DNA of 64,000 nucleotides from Sinonovacula constricta (Eukaryota > Mollusca > Bivalvia > Cardiida > Solecurtidae). The stretch is from NCBI GenBank assembly GCA_007844125.1, contig CM017567.1, positions 34,027,009-34,091,008 on the forward strand. Direction: 5' to 3'. The position numbers and the translations under genes are program-made. Shown piece after piece: positions 51,950 through 64,000 of the stretch (positions are counted from its first letter, which is position 1; each line of letters starts with the position of its first letter). The notes under the pieces were generated by a model. That model saw only the letters and a program-made list of their open reading frames with translations, did not search any database and was not told the origin of the DNA.

Positions 51950-52420
51950 AATATATAAAGCAGATTTTGAGTTGAAAAACGACTGGCAGCTACAGTTCAA
52001 CAGTGATTCCCATATTCAGAGCGCATTAATAATACAAAATTGTTTTATGTATAAGGTCGTACAAAACATAGCTACTACAGAAAACAGATCTGGCTTCTTT
52101 TTAAGTTAGCTAATTCTGATCAGACTGTGAAATGGCCAGCCCAAACTTTGTTAATATTTGATAGACGTCCCAGTAATCGGTCCGGAAGATATTCCTCATT
52201 TCCAGGATATAAAGAAAATTACTTTTCATTTACTGAATATATATGGGTACATTGTCGATGACTGTACAACTATTTAAACATAGAATTTATAGTTAGTATT
52301 GATCCGTTTAAGATCTTGGCCGACATAACAAAAAAACATATGTCAATCATTAAACGTTACGTTTTATAAAGTCCTATTTTTGCACTTTTTGCTGATGTGT
52401 CATCCTCTTTTTCATTAAAC
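51950..52420. repeat. paralogous block C
   Basis: It matches block A at 42115-42560: 'attcagagcgcatt', 'aaaacatagct', 'ctgatcagactg', 'atttccag' and 'gtcaatc' recur in order. Divergence is higher than between A and B1. It may extend further right with decreasing similarity. Confidence 0.7.
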
Positions 52421-52847
52421 AATGAAGATCATATTTTATTTTTTTAACAATGATTAAATACATGCAGCAAACATATTACGTTAAGTTGGATGTATTCGTA
52501 TAAATTCACGAACCTTATAATAGAGTCCTCTAGTGTGACCCCGCTAGGCTTAATGTAGAAATTTATTGTCTAAGTCGAATTAGCAATGAATGTGAAATGT
52601 TGTTAGAGTTTGTAGTTGCCAAATAGTTAATGCTTAACTGCGTAATCATTAAATAAATACATTTTATCTTCACAAATACAAATGCAGTGCAATGTAAGTG
52701 TAGTAAACTGTCTTTACCAGAAAATACTTTACTGCATAATTACGAATGTAATGCAGCTGTATGTTACCTTGTATATCATGTTGATCATATATTCTATTCT
52801 AAATTGAATAAATACAAATGCAATACACGTGTAAAGATTAAATAAAT
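52421..52847. other. unclassified A+T-rich DNA
   Basis: Nothing recognised. Confidence 0.4.
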
Positions 52848-53045
52848 ATGATACAGTCCTATAAGTATTGCAACATTTAATAAAATTGTGAAGGACACAG
52901 GAAAATGATGTTCACATGTCAGTCGAATGTCAAGGTAATAACAAATTTGTTGACTTTAAACCATATATAGTGAACCGTCTATAGTCAAAAGGGTCGACTG
53001 AGGTGCAAATGAGGCTGCATGTGCACTGGAAACTGAGATATAATC
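52848..53045 (+). repeat. R1, copy g (strongly diverged)
   Basis: Head 'cagtcctataagtattgcaa', middle 'gaaggacacaggaaaatg', 'aacaaatttgttga', and a decayed core ending 'ggtcgactgaggtgc'. Confidence 0.65.
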
Positions 53046-56000
53046 AACTTTGAGTCATGTAATTGTGACTAAATATTACAGCTTGATTAAATCGACTATC
53101 AATTGAAACAATGTAGGACCGCTTTATTTGAACAATCTCAGGCGATTACCTTTCTTTTCGTTAATGTTTTCTTCTCATCTTATGGAAATAAACTATCATA
53201 AGATATTTATCAAAATTGTTGAACAGAAGAACAGATACAGATTTTTGCGTGCATTTTGTAGGCAATTATTTGCCGAAAGTAATATTTAACGGTCCAATGA
53301 TTGTGATATAAATGTGGATTTCGACTGTTTGGTCTAAATATAGTTTCGCAAATATCTTTTTCAGTAATGGTTACCGAAAAAGGTTCTTAAAATGATGTTC
53401 ATTGGTAAGTATGAACAGTAAAGCATAAATCTTTACTCGTCATTGCAAATTGGTGTTTCCTATCTGAGCCCCGCTGCTAAGAAAGCCATGTGACATGTTA
53501 CTTTTGAAATCGCGTTATAAGAACGTCTGGGTAGTACGTGCGGACATAGGTATTTATTTTTAGCAGATATCTCGTTCTTGCTTATTTATAGATGTGACAA
53601 GAATTAACAATAAGATTAATTTTATTCTCAATGAGTACTGTCTTGCAGTATAAATAGTGGTCATAATCGATACTACTTAGAATAAGTTAAGAGTTAGTGT
53701 AGACATTATACATACATTCACTTAAACGGTAGGAAAATATTGTTACGTGCCTTTTACTTATATAAACTGTCGGATACAACGTTTATATTACCGGAATCCT
53801 CTTACTTACAGTTGCACCAACAGAATCACACGTAATGCTGCTTAATATCCGGGAATAAAATGTTGAAATCCGACACAACCGATAAAACTTTTAAGTTCGC
53901 GTCTTTCTTATTCATTATTTTAAATTAGTGTCAATGTAAATATACTAATAAATGGGTTGGTTTGTTATTCTCTTCATCTTACACTTTGTCACACTATCTG
54001 TATCGTAAGCAGACCGCTGCCAGAAACCTCTGGCAAAACTGACATAGACAAATGTAAAATTTCACTTAATGTACATTAATATGTTTATTGAAGGAATTTC
54101 AGTTTCATTTATTGACAGTTAATGTTAATCTTCGCTTGTCTTGCATTTTGTTTTGACACTTTAAATATCTTTAATTTCAGGAGATATTTATAAATCAGTT
54201 GGCCATTTCTGTCTAATCACGCTACTTCATGATAGCTTTAATGGTGAGAGCATAAAATTATCATTATTTCAGATAAAATATAAAACGTGCATTAGGATGG
54301 CATAATAGACATTGAACGACTTAAAGATCGAGATAGTTTGCAACATTTTCAATGGCACAGCGATTTCTGAAGATTTATTAGTGCTTTTGCTATAAGAGTG
54401 TGCAAACATTCTATGAAAAGTTTCTGCCAAAAATGGAGTTTATAAGTTTAATTCAATATCTCGATCATTTGTATTGTCGCTTGTTCGTTTCCTTGGAAAT
54501 TTGAAATGGAAATGTATATATCAGATATTTGTGTTGGTAAGTTTAATACTAAACTTTGCGTTTTAAGGCTTAATTGTTAATTGAAATTTCATATTGAATG
54601 AAGGTAACATTTATTGTTCAGATTGATGGTTTTTTACCTTGTTTATGTCCGAGCACTGTTTGAGGCATGTACTGATGTTTAGATCACATGTACCAGTCTG
54701 CCACAATATTTTACTTAGATGTAAAGAGAACCAGAACAAACCTCTGTTTGTTTAATTCAAAACCGATTTATAAAACAAAAGTCAAATACACATTACCAAG
54801 ACATCCAAGTCCAAGCCAATCCGTATTGTATAGCGTTAAGCAAGAAAAGATGCGTTTTGTGTCACAATTTGAATACTTTGTTAAATAGTTTATAGTACAA
54901 AATTACATAAAATATATCGATTTCAATACATGAACAGTTGGGTAATGGTTGATCAAATTAATTGGTCGGACGTAAGTCATCTGATTGTATGTAGTTTCAT
55001 TTTGCCTTTGAGTTGCAAGTCACGTAGATCGTCGGGAGACAATTTCCCATGAAAATGCTACATATCTTAATCGAAAGAATCTCAATTTTAATCAAGTAAA
55101 AACTTAACTCAAGAATGTTGGAGCTGTTTGCGAACCTAAAGAATGAAGGGACATTTAAAGACAAAATCACCACAATATCCTACGCGATAAATCACTGATT
55201 CTATCAAAGCGACGGTCTAGATGGATTCTTTTTTAAAAGAAAACAGGTCAAGCAAACCATATGCAAAGCATTTTCATAAATGACTAGATAAGACTTACTC
55301 TTCACATCTAACATAAAAGGGGTAATAAACAACATAACTGCTATTAGTATAAAGCCATCGAATTTTTTTAAACGTCAAATGCTAATCTGTGTTATACGCG
55401 AAACTGTTTTAAAACTTAATATTGTAAATGTAGTTTAAAAATAGTCAATGGAAGATACATGTATTATTTGACGAACGTATATGATATATGCAAACATGTT
55501 TAACTGGCACATTTGCTTAACCGATGGACAATCTCTTTGTACACGTTAATGGATGAGTCAACGTCTCATATGCGTTTCTCTAAGTGGCTTGCCAAGTGGT
55601 AGGAGTAGCTAACAGCCGTTGCAAAATGCAATGAGGAACTTTTGTCAAAATATGCATTATAGGTCTTAAAGACGTTTTGTTTTAAAATATGTCGTATTTT
55701 ACTGCAGATTACATATATCTACAAATCAATATATTTAATAATTCTAAACTTTTACTCAAAATCCACTGTTCTGAATACTCTGTTTGGCAATACCGGTCAA
55801 TAATGAAATAACTTGATGCATGATAAAACGACATTGAAACTACTTCTAGTTTGTATTCCGGTGGTTTTATGACAATATGCCAGGCGTTGGCACGTTTAAA
55901 TGAATATATAAATTATTGACAATAATTTTAAACACTAATAAAGCCACGGACCTGCTCTTGATGAACAACGTGTTTGTTTAACATGTTTTAATGAAGAACA

Positions 56001-56399
56001 TTCCTAGACACAGAATATTGCCTTGTTAAGCAACATGTGTTTGCAAAAGACTAGCAAGACTAGATAACAGCGTCGATAAAGTTTACTAAATGACATTAGG
56101 TAATTTTGTATTTCTAGAAAGAAGTCCATATAAATGTGAAGGCAATTTGACAGATTTTAGATACAGGATAACTACAAAAGGACCAGGAACGGGATGGTAA
56201 GAGAAGTACTTCCACTTTTGTGTTAAATATTATACTTTGTGCTCTATAGCTTTCTTGACCAGAGGATAGAAAACTACAAACAATACAATATCTAAACATG
56301 AATACAAAACAATAGTATGCAATGTCAGCAGTGGATAGACAGTCATAAACAAGACAAAAGTCGTCAATATAGACCGATGACAGACAGTCATTAACAAGG
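53046..56399. other. long unclassified interval
   Basis: No gene or RNA is recognised. The stretch near 54000-54200 has faint similarity to 46670-46800 (for example 'ttttgacactttaaatat' and 'ttttgacgttttaaatat'), suggesting another worn paralogous piece. Confidence 0.4.
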
Positions 56400-56585
56400 C
56401 AATACTTGGCTATGATATACATAAAAAACGCAAAGAACACAGATATTCACATGCAAAACAAATATAAAAATACGAACGAAAAAAGAGATCAGTCATTAAT
56501 CTAAAAGAGTAAACCCAACATTTAGCTCCTTGGAACTGTCAGCTGGCAAAAAAGACAGACTGGGTTGCATAAACCAATAGATAAG
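56400..56585 (+). repeat. R1, copy h
   Basis: Middle 'acagatattcacatgcaaa' and core 'ctccttggaactgtcagc' with 'gacagactgggttgc'. It is immediately left of block B1. Confidence 0.75.
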
Positions 56586-56639
56586 GTTAATGGCTAATCA
56601 AAAAATTATTGTATATTGACAATTGAAGCAAATAATGAA

Positions 56640-59000
56640 GGTTTTTAGACTGGAAGATGTTCATCCCAGCTTTTGTGAACATTTGACGGGGTTATGTGTC
56701 TGTACCTCAGTCTAATATGTCCAGGGGACATATCTTATTTCCAGAAGATATCGAAAACATTTTTGTCAATTACGGGAAGTATATAAAAATATTGTCGATG
56801 ACTGAACAAATATTAAATCATCATGTTTACTAGTTGTCGATCAGAATCGAACATGAAATGGCAATAATTAATACTTCACTCGTTTACCTTTCTTCAACTC
56901 ATAAAAAGTAATTTTTAATTGCATTTTTGACGCCGTTGTAACATTTCCTTATGTATTAATCTTCATAATACTATGTGTATGTGGGAGGGATCAAGTACGA
57001 AAGGAAAACAATATAACGTTAAATTATTATTTTCTAAACACGCCATGCTGGTTATACTGCTGTCCAACGGTTTAATATCGGACGTTTTTCTGTATAAAAG
57101 TCAATCTACAATAGTGTTTCTGAATATAGAGTTTTTAATTGTTAAAAACTGTTTTCGCTGAATTGCGTACTTACAAATGCAATATAGCTGAAGGAAGCCA
57201 ATAATGCCAGACAATCTATTTTGAACTTCCAAATTACGCCTACACTGGAATTTTAGAAGACGATCTTTACCAGACAATCTTTTTTTAACTTCGCAAATGT
57301 AATTCACCTGCAGGAAACGATGTTTGAATCTAGCAACATAATAACATCCATAGCACGTGCATATCACATGTTGAAAGCTAGTTCGTGGTCGTTGTTTTGA
57401 AACCAAAAATGTCTTGCCTGGGTGGTCTCAATGACCAGCTTTTTGTTACTGAGACAACATATTGGATAACTGTTGAGTACATTATGTGCTCGCTATTCAT
57501 TAAAGTGAACGTTTGAGAACGATAACTACCGTGTCTATATTTAAAATAACTTGGCAAATATTTTACACAAAAATCTTCAATATTTCAATACTTCATTAAA
57601 AGACTTTTAAAGTTTTAAAGAATTAAGATAAATGTAACGTTCAACAACTGTTAACCTTATGGGTGCGTGTGGAATGCAGCCACTAACAACTTAAACCAAT
57701 CAGTACGACATTATGCAAATGAATAAGCTACATCTGCAACTGGTATGGAAGCATAAAATAATGACTTGTATTGTTAATATTAATGAATATTAATTTAATA
57801 TTAATTGAAACTGTTCATTACAATTGTAAGCTATAGATAACTAAAAACCTCGAAAACATTTAGAACAGATAGTTTATTTGGTTTAACATATTCCGCATCA
57901 TTGTGTGTACCAAATATTTTTATATAACTCCTTCCCTGGATCTACAGCTGCCTCCTAATCTGTCTAGCCGAATTAGTATTTGTATATACAAGTAAACATG
58001 CCTAGCAGACTAACTTCGTAGCTTCCGATATAATAACATTTTTTTTTTATACGCGACTATATTGCTAGCAATTATCAAGTGTATTTCGCGAAATATATTC
58101 AGTGCCAGAATGCCACTTCAAATTAGAAAGACAATTCCGGAATGTAGTAGTTACCATGGATATTGGTGTATTTGTATATTTTACGCGAAGTTAAGTGTTT
58201 TTATAATTGAACATTTTTCAGGCACAACATATATAGAATGACAATAATTTCTTGTTCTCTGTACAACTATCGGTTTATCGTCAAGTAAAAATACCATTGC
58301 TGTTTCTTGTGTTGAAGATATGACATTTATACGACTCAAATTACATTGTAATTTTTTAAACGCACGATTAAATATATCTTACCTATATATTGTGCACTCG
58401 TTTAGCCTTAGCACATGTGTGTGTCGCAACAGAAGGTCGTCAAATAACTAAATTATTTCACAAAGTATTGAATGTCAGAGAAAACTTTGCTAAAGAAGTC
58501 GTGCGTTCGTTTGAAGACTAATGTCGAGTGCATTGTGTGGCATTTCCAACTGTGCCTATTCCCAGAGCATGGGACAGGCAAATGAACATATTTGGAATTT
58601 TACTTTGACATTACATACATTCCAAAAAAGAATGGGTCCGCAAATTTAAACACACCTTTGTCAATGCAGTTAGAGAATAATTGTATATAGGTATAGTATT
58701 GCAAGATATTGTCACGTATTGTCATGTATTTCCATGTATTGCCATGTATATCCATATATTGCGAAGTGTTTAGGGCATGACGGTATTATTTATGGAAAAA
58801 AAAGATTACGTTCAGCTTAATTTTGCGTTAAATTTGAACATGTAACATGATATCTCAGGTTTGCAAATTCGTCAATGTTGACGTTGTCGTATTAAGTTGA
58901 TTCCATTTTGTAAAGAAGTAATTAAAGTTACTAAACAGTTCATTAAAACGCAACACTGGAAAATGTTTATATTATCTTAAATACTACTCCTAAAACAAAT
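56640..59000. repeat. paralogous block B1
   Basis: 56640-57480 matches block A at 42230-42990, and 58640-58890 matches A at 43970-44200. The part between is not clearly alignable. A further internal duplication of 'ccagacaatct' with its flanks occurs at about 57206 and 57273. The 101-codon minus-strand frame at 57101-57406 is not kept in block A. Confidence 0.72.
58709..58762. repeat. 10-bp minisatellite, five copies
   Basis: Units of the type 'ttgccatgta' follow one another with a strict 10-bp period and one or two substitutions each. The matching place in block A lacks it. Confidence 0.85.
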
Positions 59001-59289
59001 AATAACGTTCAGGGTTCTGATAACGGTATTTTCGCTGCCCATGCTTATTTCTGCCACTTGGAGAATATAGTAAACGGACCAAATTCATGACAGTTTATCT
59101 TTAACAGAGTACAAATCGTTAACATAAGTAAAGATCCACAAATGTGTCGCCATCCTATTAATAACTTAACTAATGGTTAAACAATTTAGATTTAAAGGGT
59201 ATACATGTAGTACTTTTAATGTAGTTTTTTTCTATTAACACGCTACTTCACGGAAACATTGAAATTTAATCCAAATTAAATATGAGACA
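59001..59289. other. unclassified A+T-rich DNA between B1 and an R2 copy
   Basis: Nothing recognised. Confidence 0.4.
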
Positions 59290-59665
59290 TTTGGGCGTGT
59301 CGGTGTGGAGGAAAACGAATGGAAAGAAATAATAAAAACACTTTATCTCTTCCCTTATAAATTAATGACCTAAAATGTGAAGAATTTTGCATTTAATTTC
59401 GACAGTTAAAATATCAGCACGAATGTTCTTGGTTGGCAATCAGTGTCTTAATTCAATGAAGTACTTGAACCTCAGGGCAGAATAGCATTAACCAACACGT
59501 ACTAAAGTGTTTCTCGCAAGACCTCGATAATTTTTGGAATGACGTTTAGACTTGATAATTCAGTGCTGCGCAAAGAAGGAACGTCTCTTTAAAAGGAAAA
59601 GGTAGTTTGCCTGAGAGCCTGCATTAGCTATTTGATGGTTTTTAAGGCATTCAACATGCTCAATC
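59290..59665 (+). repeat. R2, third copy
   Basis: 'atgacctaaaatgtgaag', 'atcagcacgaatg', 'ttcaatgaa', 'aagtgtttctcgc' and 'caaagaaggaacg' recur in the order of the 50.3-kb copy. Confidence 0.68.
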
Positions 59666-59832
59666 CCACCGGCAATATGAGACTATTCCATTGCTTATAC
59701 GAATAAGTAGATATATATTAAGTATAACAGACAGTGTATACCATGGTTACTACTTACCAACTATCAATTAACTTAACTATGCAGATAAAACTTTCAATTT
59801 CTAATTTTGTCTATACTTAAATACAATGAGAA

Positions 59833-60215
59833 TATATGACTAAGACCTATGAGCAGTGCAAAATATACCAAAATTTGGTGGTAGAGCGTCGGCTTGCGGA
59901 TCGGGAGGTCGCGGGTTCGAACCCCGACCGGGTCAAACCAAAGACTTTAAAGTTGGCAGTACTGAATTTTCTCCTAACGCTCGGGAATAAGGGGACAGCA
60001 TTACGCCTGACTCGTCAGTGTCGTATAATGTACAGTCCCTTGGCACTTTTTAAGTGTCCCTGTGCTATAATGATAGAAATGTCGCTGCACAGTATCGGCA
60101 AAAATGCCGGCAAATCCCATCCCATCCCAAAATATGAAAAAGTCACAGAACAAAGGTATTTACATGCAAACCATTATAAAAGTAAAAACAAATATGTGAT
60201 GAGTCAGTTAACAAA
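59833..60215 (+). repeat. R1, copy i, split by a nested SINE
   Basis: The head (59833-59874) and the middle part (60127-60215: 'aaaaagtcacagaacaaagg', 'acatgcaaacc', 'atgtgatgagtcag') are adjacent in uninterrupted R1 copies such as b2. Here they are separated by a tRNA-SINE. The R1 core and end are missing. Confidence 0.85.
59868..60133 (+). mobile_element. tRNA-derived SINE nested in R1, 7-bp target duplication
   Basis: The head 'tggtggtagagcgtcggc' and B box 'gggttcgaacccc' give an internal Pol III promoter matching the tRNA consensus well. The body runs to a short (ATCCC)n tail ending at 60126. 'ccaaaat' occurs at 59868-59874 and again at 60127-60133, and corresponds to a single copy in uninterrupted R1 sequence. 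The insert is about 252 bp. It is the best preserved SINE in the window. A 158-codon open frame (59836-60312) runs through it by chance. Confidence 0.9.
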
Positions 60216-60309
60216 AATATATATTGAACGAGGGTTGCATCTTAAATCTTATATAAACATCGGCATATTTCCGATGATTTTATTAAATATTGAAATACTG
60301 ATTGAAGAT

Positions 60310-62460
60310 TGATACATAATTTATTTATAACATTATTATTGATGCATATGAGGTTACTGTCTTGCCAATGGTCCTCGGTAATTAGGTGTAGTCTGTTGTC
60401 TATAATAATAAAGGCTACAGAATAAAAACTTATCAACATGTTGCATTGGAATACCAAGTATGTATGGTAGTACTTTATTTGGTTTTGTTGACAAAATTCA
60501 TGAAGACTTTGCAGCTGTTTGACATGTAAAATCAACGTAGTCCTTTGTTACACATTTACTGGTTTTACAAATGTGACAAACGTTGACGTTGATGTATTGC
60601 ATTGTTTTCAAAAAGAAGATGTTTAAATCTATCTGTGTTTAAAATCTTACATAACGCCCAGGTTATTTAATGAAGAAACGTGGAAAAAGGCGAAACAGTG
60701 ACATTGTTTTAATTACATCTGATTGAAGTATGTATGACTGAAATTCATTGGAACATTCGAAGTGTGTAGTAGTTTGCGTGATAATAGCATGCAAACTATT
60801 TACCGCTACACAAATATAGAATTAAGCAGCTACTTTAATAATAAATCGACCCTTTACAATATACCGTTTTGTATGCACTGAATATGTTGTCTTGTTAAAG
60901 ATGCTGTAATTTGGTCGTTTATTGTTTTCTTGACTTTAAAAAGACTTCATTCTGGAAGATCTCCACAAGTAGCTGAAAATAAAACACGCATTAACTTCAG
61001 AAAAGGCGTTTCAGATTTTGATTTAACCTAACCTGGTAGTGTGCGATTCCTTTTAAATACAGGTAATTTATAGTTCATAGTTGTGAGTTTTTCATATAAA
61101 ACTACGTGCGTAATATTTTAACAAACTTTTAAATGGCTACTTAGCGAATGCAGACGAAACTTTCATTTTGTTTAAGCATGTCAACTCGTTTACACAACTC
61201 AGTGTTCCTTTCACGAGAAAATTGTTCTTTGCGATGTTTTTGGCAATAAACGTCTAATAACTGCGAAATTCAGTACTAAACGTATCCTGTTCTTGGGATA
61301 ACAGTTTAAAATGTGATGGTTAACGTAACTGCACCCTCGAATATTAGAGTGCATGTTGTTCGTTGCATTAGGCAACTGATTGACAAAACCGGAGGAATAT
61401 CTAGGATTACCACGTTCATGCAGACGTCTTTAACGAACGACATAATATGCGATACATCATATAAAAGCCCACTTATTCATCAGGAAGTGATTACAAGTAA
61501 AGCTAGCATGGTGGTTTTTATGACAAGTTACAAAATTATTCTAGGCGATAGGTTTTACTTTCAAAAGACAACAAGAAATAAATGTTTATGTTGAAATAAC
61601 AAAATACATGAAAAATGCTACATGGAAAATAAGTAAAATGAACATGAACACAACATCTCTACGATCAATTTATGAACCTTCAAGCTGTTCAGATCTAATG
61701 CTTTCCTTTTGTCGGAATCAGAGAAAATAACAATATTAAAATAGCACAAGAAAACTGTAATTTTTGCATATAAAATGTACACATTGAAAGAAAACACTGA
61801 AAAGAGTGGTTTCAAGAACAAGAAAAAAAGAGAAAAGGCCTTGGAAGGATCATTTGGTAAAAAGACCGACTGGGGTGATTTAACCATTTAACAAGGAAGG
61901 AAGCGTACATGTTACTATCTCTAACTTGGAAGCGAAAAGCACATCTAATAAGCAATGTCTTTAATAAATCTAAATAACTTAGTCTAGTTTTATAGTGGAG
62001 TTTATTAAACTTATTACGGTATGCCCGAGAGTGGTACTTAATGAGGTTGAAAATTTTATGTCATTTATTTCAATCACAGGCGATTTCTTGGCAACATACT
62101 CGCTGAACCAAAAGCAATTAGATATGTGAACTATATTGGTAAATTAATTTGAAAAACATCATAGCGAGAGTCGAATCTTTAGACCAGAATGTATAGAGTA
62201 GGTTATACAAAGCGCTGGTGAGAAAAACAATAATGCATACACAAACTATGTAAATGGTATCATTTGAACTCATGGCAAATAAGAAGTATGTTAATTTAAT
62301 CGTTAGCTGTTTTTATATAAAGTAAAATTAACTTTTATTAATGTAACAATCAAAACATGGTGTGAGGCTGGATTCGTTAATTTTAAGTCTTGTTAAGCCG
62401 GTCAAAGCAGATGAAAAGTGAATTAAGATGTAAATGAGAAAAGAACTCACGGCATTACTT
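60310..62460. repeat. paralogous block B2
   Basis: It aligns with block A from 43480 to 46245. Examples are the 'catgttgcattggaatac' stretch (43692 and 60437), 'aataaacgtcta' (44653 and 61245), 'ggaggaatatctaggatt' and 'cgctgaaccaaa'. Similarity stays readable through 62460. B2 overlaps B1 in block-A coordinates (43.98-44.2), so B1 and B2 are separate copies. Confidence 0.8.
61795..61892 (+). repeat. R1 core remnant, copy j, inside block B2
   Basis: 'ggccttggaaggatcat' and 'gaccgactggggtgattt' match the R1 core. Block A has a worn counterpart near 45340-45395, so this R1 insertion predates the A/B2 split. Confidence 0.6.
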
Positions 62461-64000
62461 AATCGACACAAAATCTGAGTCTTTAATAAGCTCTTCGGAA
62501 TAGGATAATAGATGGTTAACGATTTTTCCCCTGGGTGCGCGCTCACCTGTTTGTCCACCATCTTTGTGGTAAGGCGAATCAACACATCAGTAGCGTGAAA
62601 GCGCACGTTCTTTTAAATTGACCTTTTCAGACAATGATTATTTCTTGTAGAGTTGTGAATTGTCACACAATATCTAATCTAAGGGAAAGGACAAGAGAAA
62701 TTTCGGACCTCATGCTTTCGCGCTTGAACAGAGCATTCATTGTTGCTAAGCGTTTTCAAGTGTTTTGGATTGCATTAAAAGTAAAAAGAAATTTTAAGAA
62801 ATTCATACATAATGCTCGAATCGAATAAGCTTATACTATAGTGAAAGTGAAGACTGTTATTACACTTACTTTATTGTTTGACAGTGCGAATCTTAAAAAT
62901 ATCGCATTATATGTCCATTATTTTTAAATCTATAAATAGGCACTTTGATGATTTCAGATAGGAAATACCTATTTGCAATCACAGGCAATGTGTTATGCTT
63001 TACTTTTTACATGGCTGTACGAGCAAGATGGGCGGTCAATTTAACCCCCAGTATTTACCAGTGGTATTTACCTGCCTGGAAAATACTCCCCAAAGTGGCA
63101 AATACTACCCCGATGATTTTGTTTGCCTTAAAATACTGCAGAAATCTTAACTTCGTTAAATTTAAATAATGTATAATCATAATGATAATTAAATTACTCA
63201 GATATTTTAATTTCTTTTTTAACCTAAAATACAAGTGAGAAAGTAATGCTAATCCACCGGCACCTGGCCTTTGACACTCAAAGCAAAGCCATATGGTGTA
63301 GACTATTAAAACAACAAGTTTCATACAAGGGGCTGTAAATAGCTAGGGGCAACATGGGCAAAAGTAAAATGTCATACATAACCAAGACAGCTTGTATTGG
63401 TACAATAAATGGTTGTGTATTGGGTATGGCATGAGCTACAGTGTCACCTGTATGGCTTCACCCCTGAGTAACATTTATAACAGACAGAATTTTTCTTGTC
63501 ATCATCACTTCGATAACTTTACTCCACGCCATTACCAAGCTACTATTCACCTTAAAGCCGAAAGATCCAGTCCGGAATATAAACTGCATTTTGCGCGATC
63601 CTCACAGGCAACACTCATTTATTTAAATGCATGAGAGAAAACTGTTTTGTCCAAACTGCCGGATGCCACCTCTAACAAAGTGTCAGAAACAAACTGTTCT
63701 CAGAACGATCCTAAACTAGCTGTTACAGTTAACTATTTAAAATGGTTTTACTTTCAAATTGACATTTGTCAATAACTGATAGCACATAGTGCTTTTATTT
63801 TTAATATTGTCCTACCTTTCAGCAAATTTAACGAACTTACATTACATTAAATTTTCATAGAATATTGAGTTAAAGTTCCAGTACTTTATTCAGAACAACA
63901 CAATTTCTTAATTAAAAACAACACATTTTACGGCAATAGGTATTAATGACAGTAAATTCATCTATCCATCTATCGATAGATAAGAGAAACAAAAGCAAAA
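62461..64000. other. unclassified DNA at the right edge
   Basis: Open frames of 64-92 codons on both strands have no recognisable domain. A cluster of 'agtatttacc'-like words lies at 63045-63110. The window ends with a few TCTA/GATA units (63959-63982), perhaps the start of another GATA tract. Confidence 0.45.

Noticed and set aside
59836..60312. 158-codon plus-strand frame
   Set aside because: It runs across the R1 head, the nested SINE and the R1 middle, so it is assembled from three repeat parts.

Overview
This window looks like A+T-rich, non-coding DNA from an animal nuclear genome. It has microsatellites of several kinds, tRNA-derived SINEs, decayed retrotransposon coding regions and old duplicated blocks, and no convincing host gene. 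The two retroelement relics are a Penelope-like reverse transcriptase on the minus strand at 14.35-16.42 kb and an RNase H-bearing non-LTR retrotransposon (I-like/jockey-like) on the plus strand at about 47.6-49.5 kb. Together with the SINE types they suggest an aquatic invertebrate, most likely a bivalve mollusc. That assignment is from memory of such elements and is tentative.

Layout. 0-9 kb: unique A+T-rich DNA, a diverged direct repeat at the left edge, and (CA)n, (TAG)n/(TTA)n and (GA)n tracts. 9-10.2 kb: a composite of dispersed repeat R1 and a degenerate internal repeat. 10.9-12.65 kb: a very long tetranucleotide array, GATA then GCTC then GATA. 13.6-16.4 kb: R1 and the Penelope-like relic. 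16.4-21.2 kb: mostly unique DNA with an (AT)n tract and one well-bounded tRNA-SINE. 21.3-39.55 kb: two collinear direct copies (unit 1 and unit 2) of a roughly 9-kb segment. They share a SINE and an approximately 81-bp minisatellite; unit 1 alone carries a 74-bp tRNA-like insertion. 40-62.5 kb: a mosaic of a second paralogous family (blocks A, C, B1, B2), two dispersed repeat families (R1, R2), the I-like retrotransposon and a second 3' fragment of it, and a tRNA-SINE nested inside an R1 copy. 62.5-64 kb: unclassified DNA.

All long open frames outside the retroelement relics are explained by microsatellites or repeats, or are not conserved between the duplicated copies. The value of the window is therefore structural: paralogous copies provide natural empty sites that date and delimit insertions, and the tetranucleotide array shows an unusual stepwise change of repeat unit. 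I did not find a coherent new multi-gene system. Identities and homologies given here are by-eye alignments, not computed.
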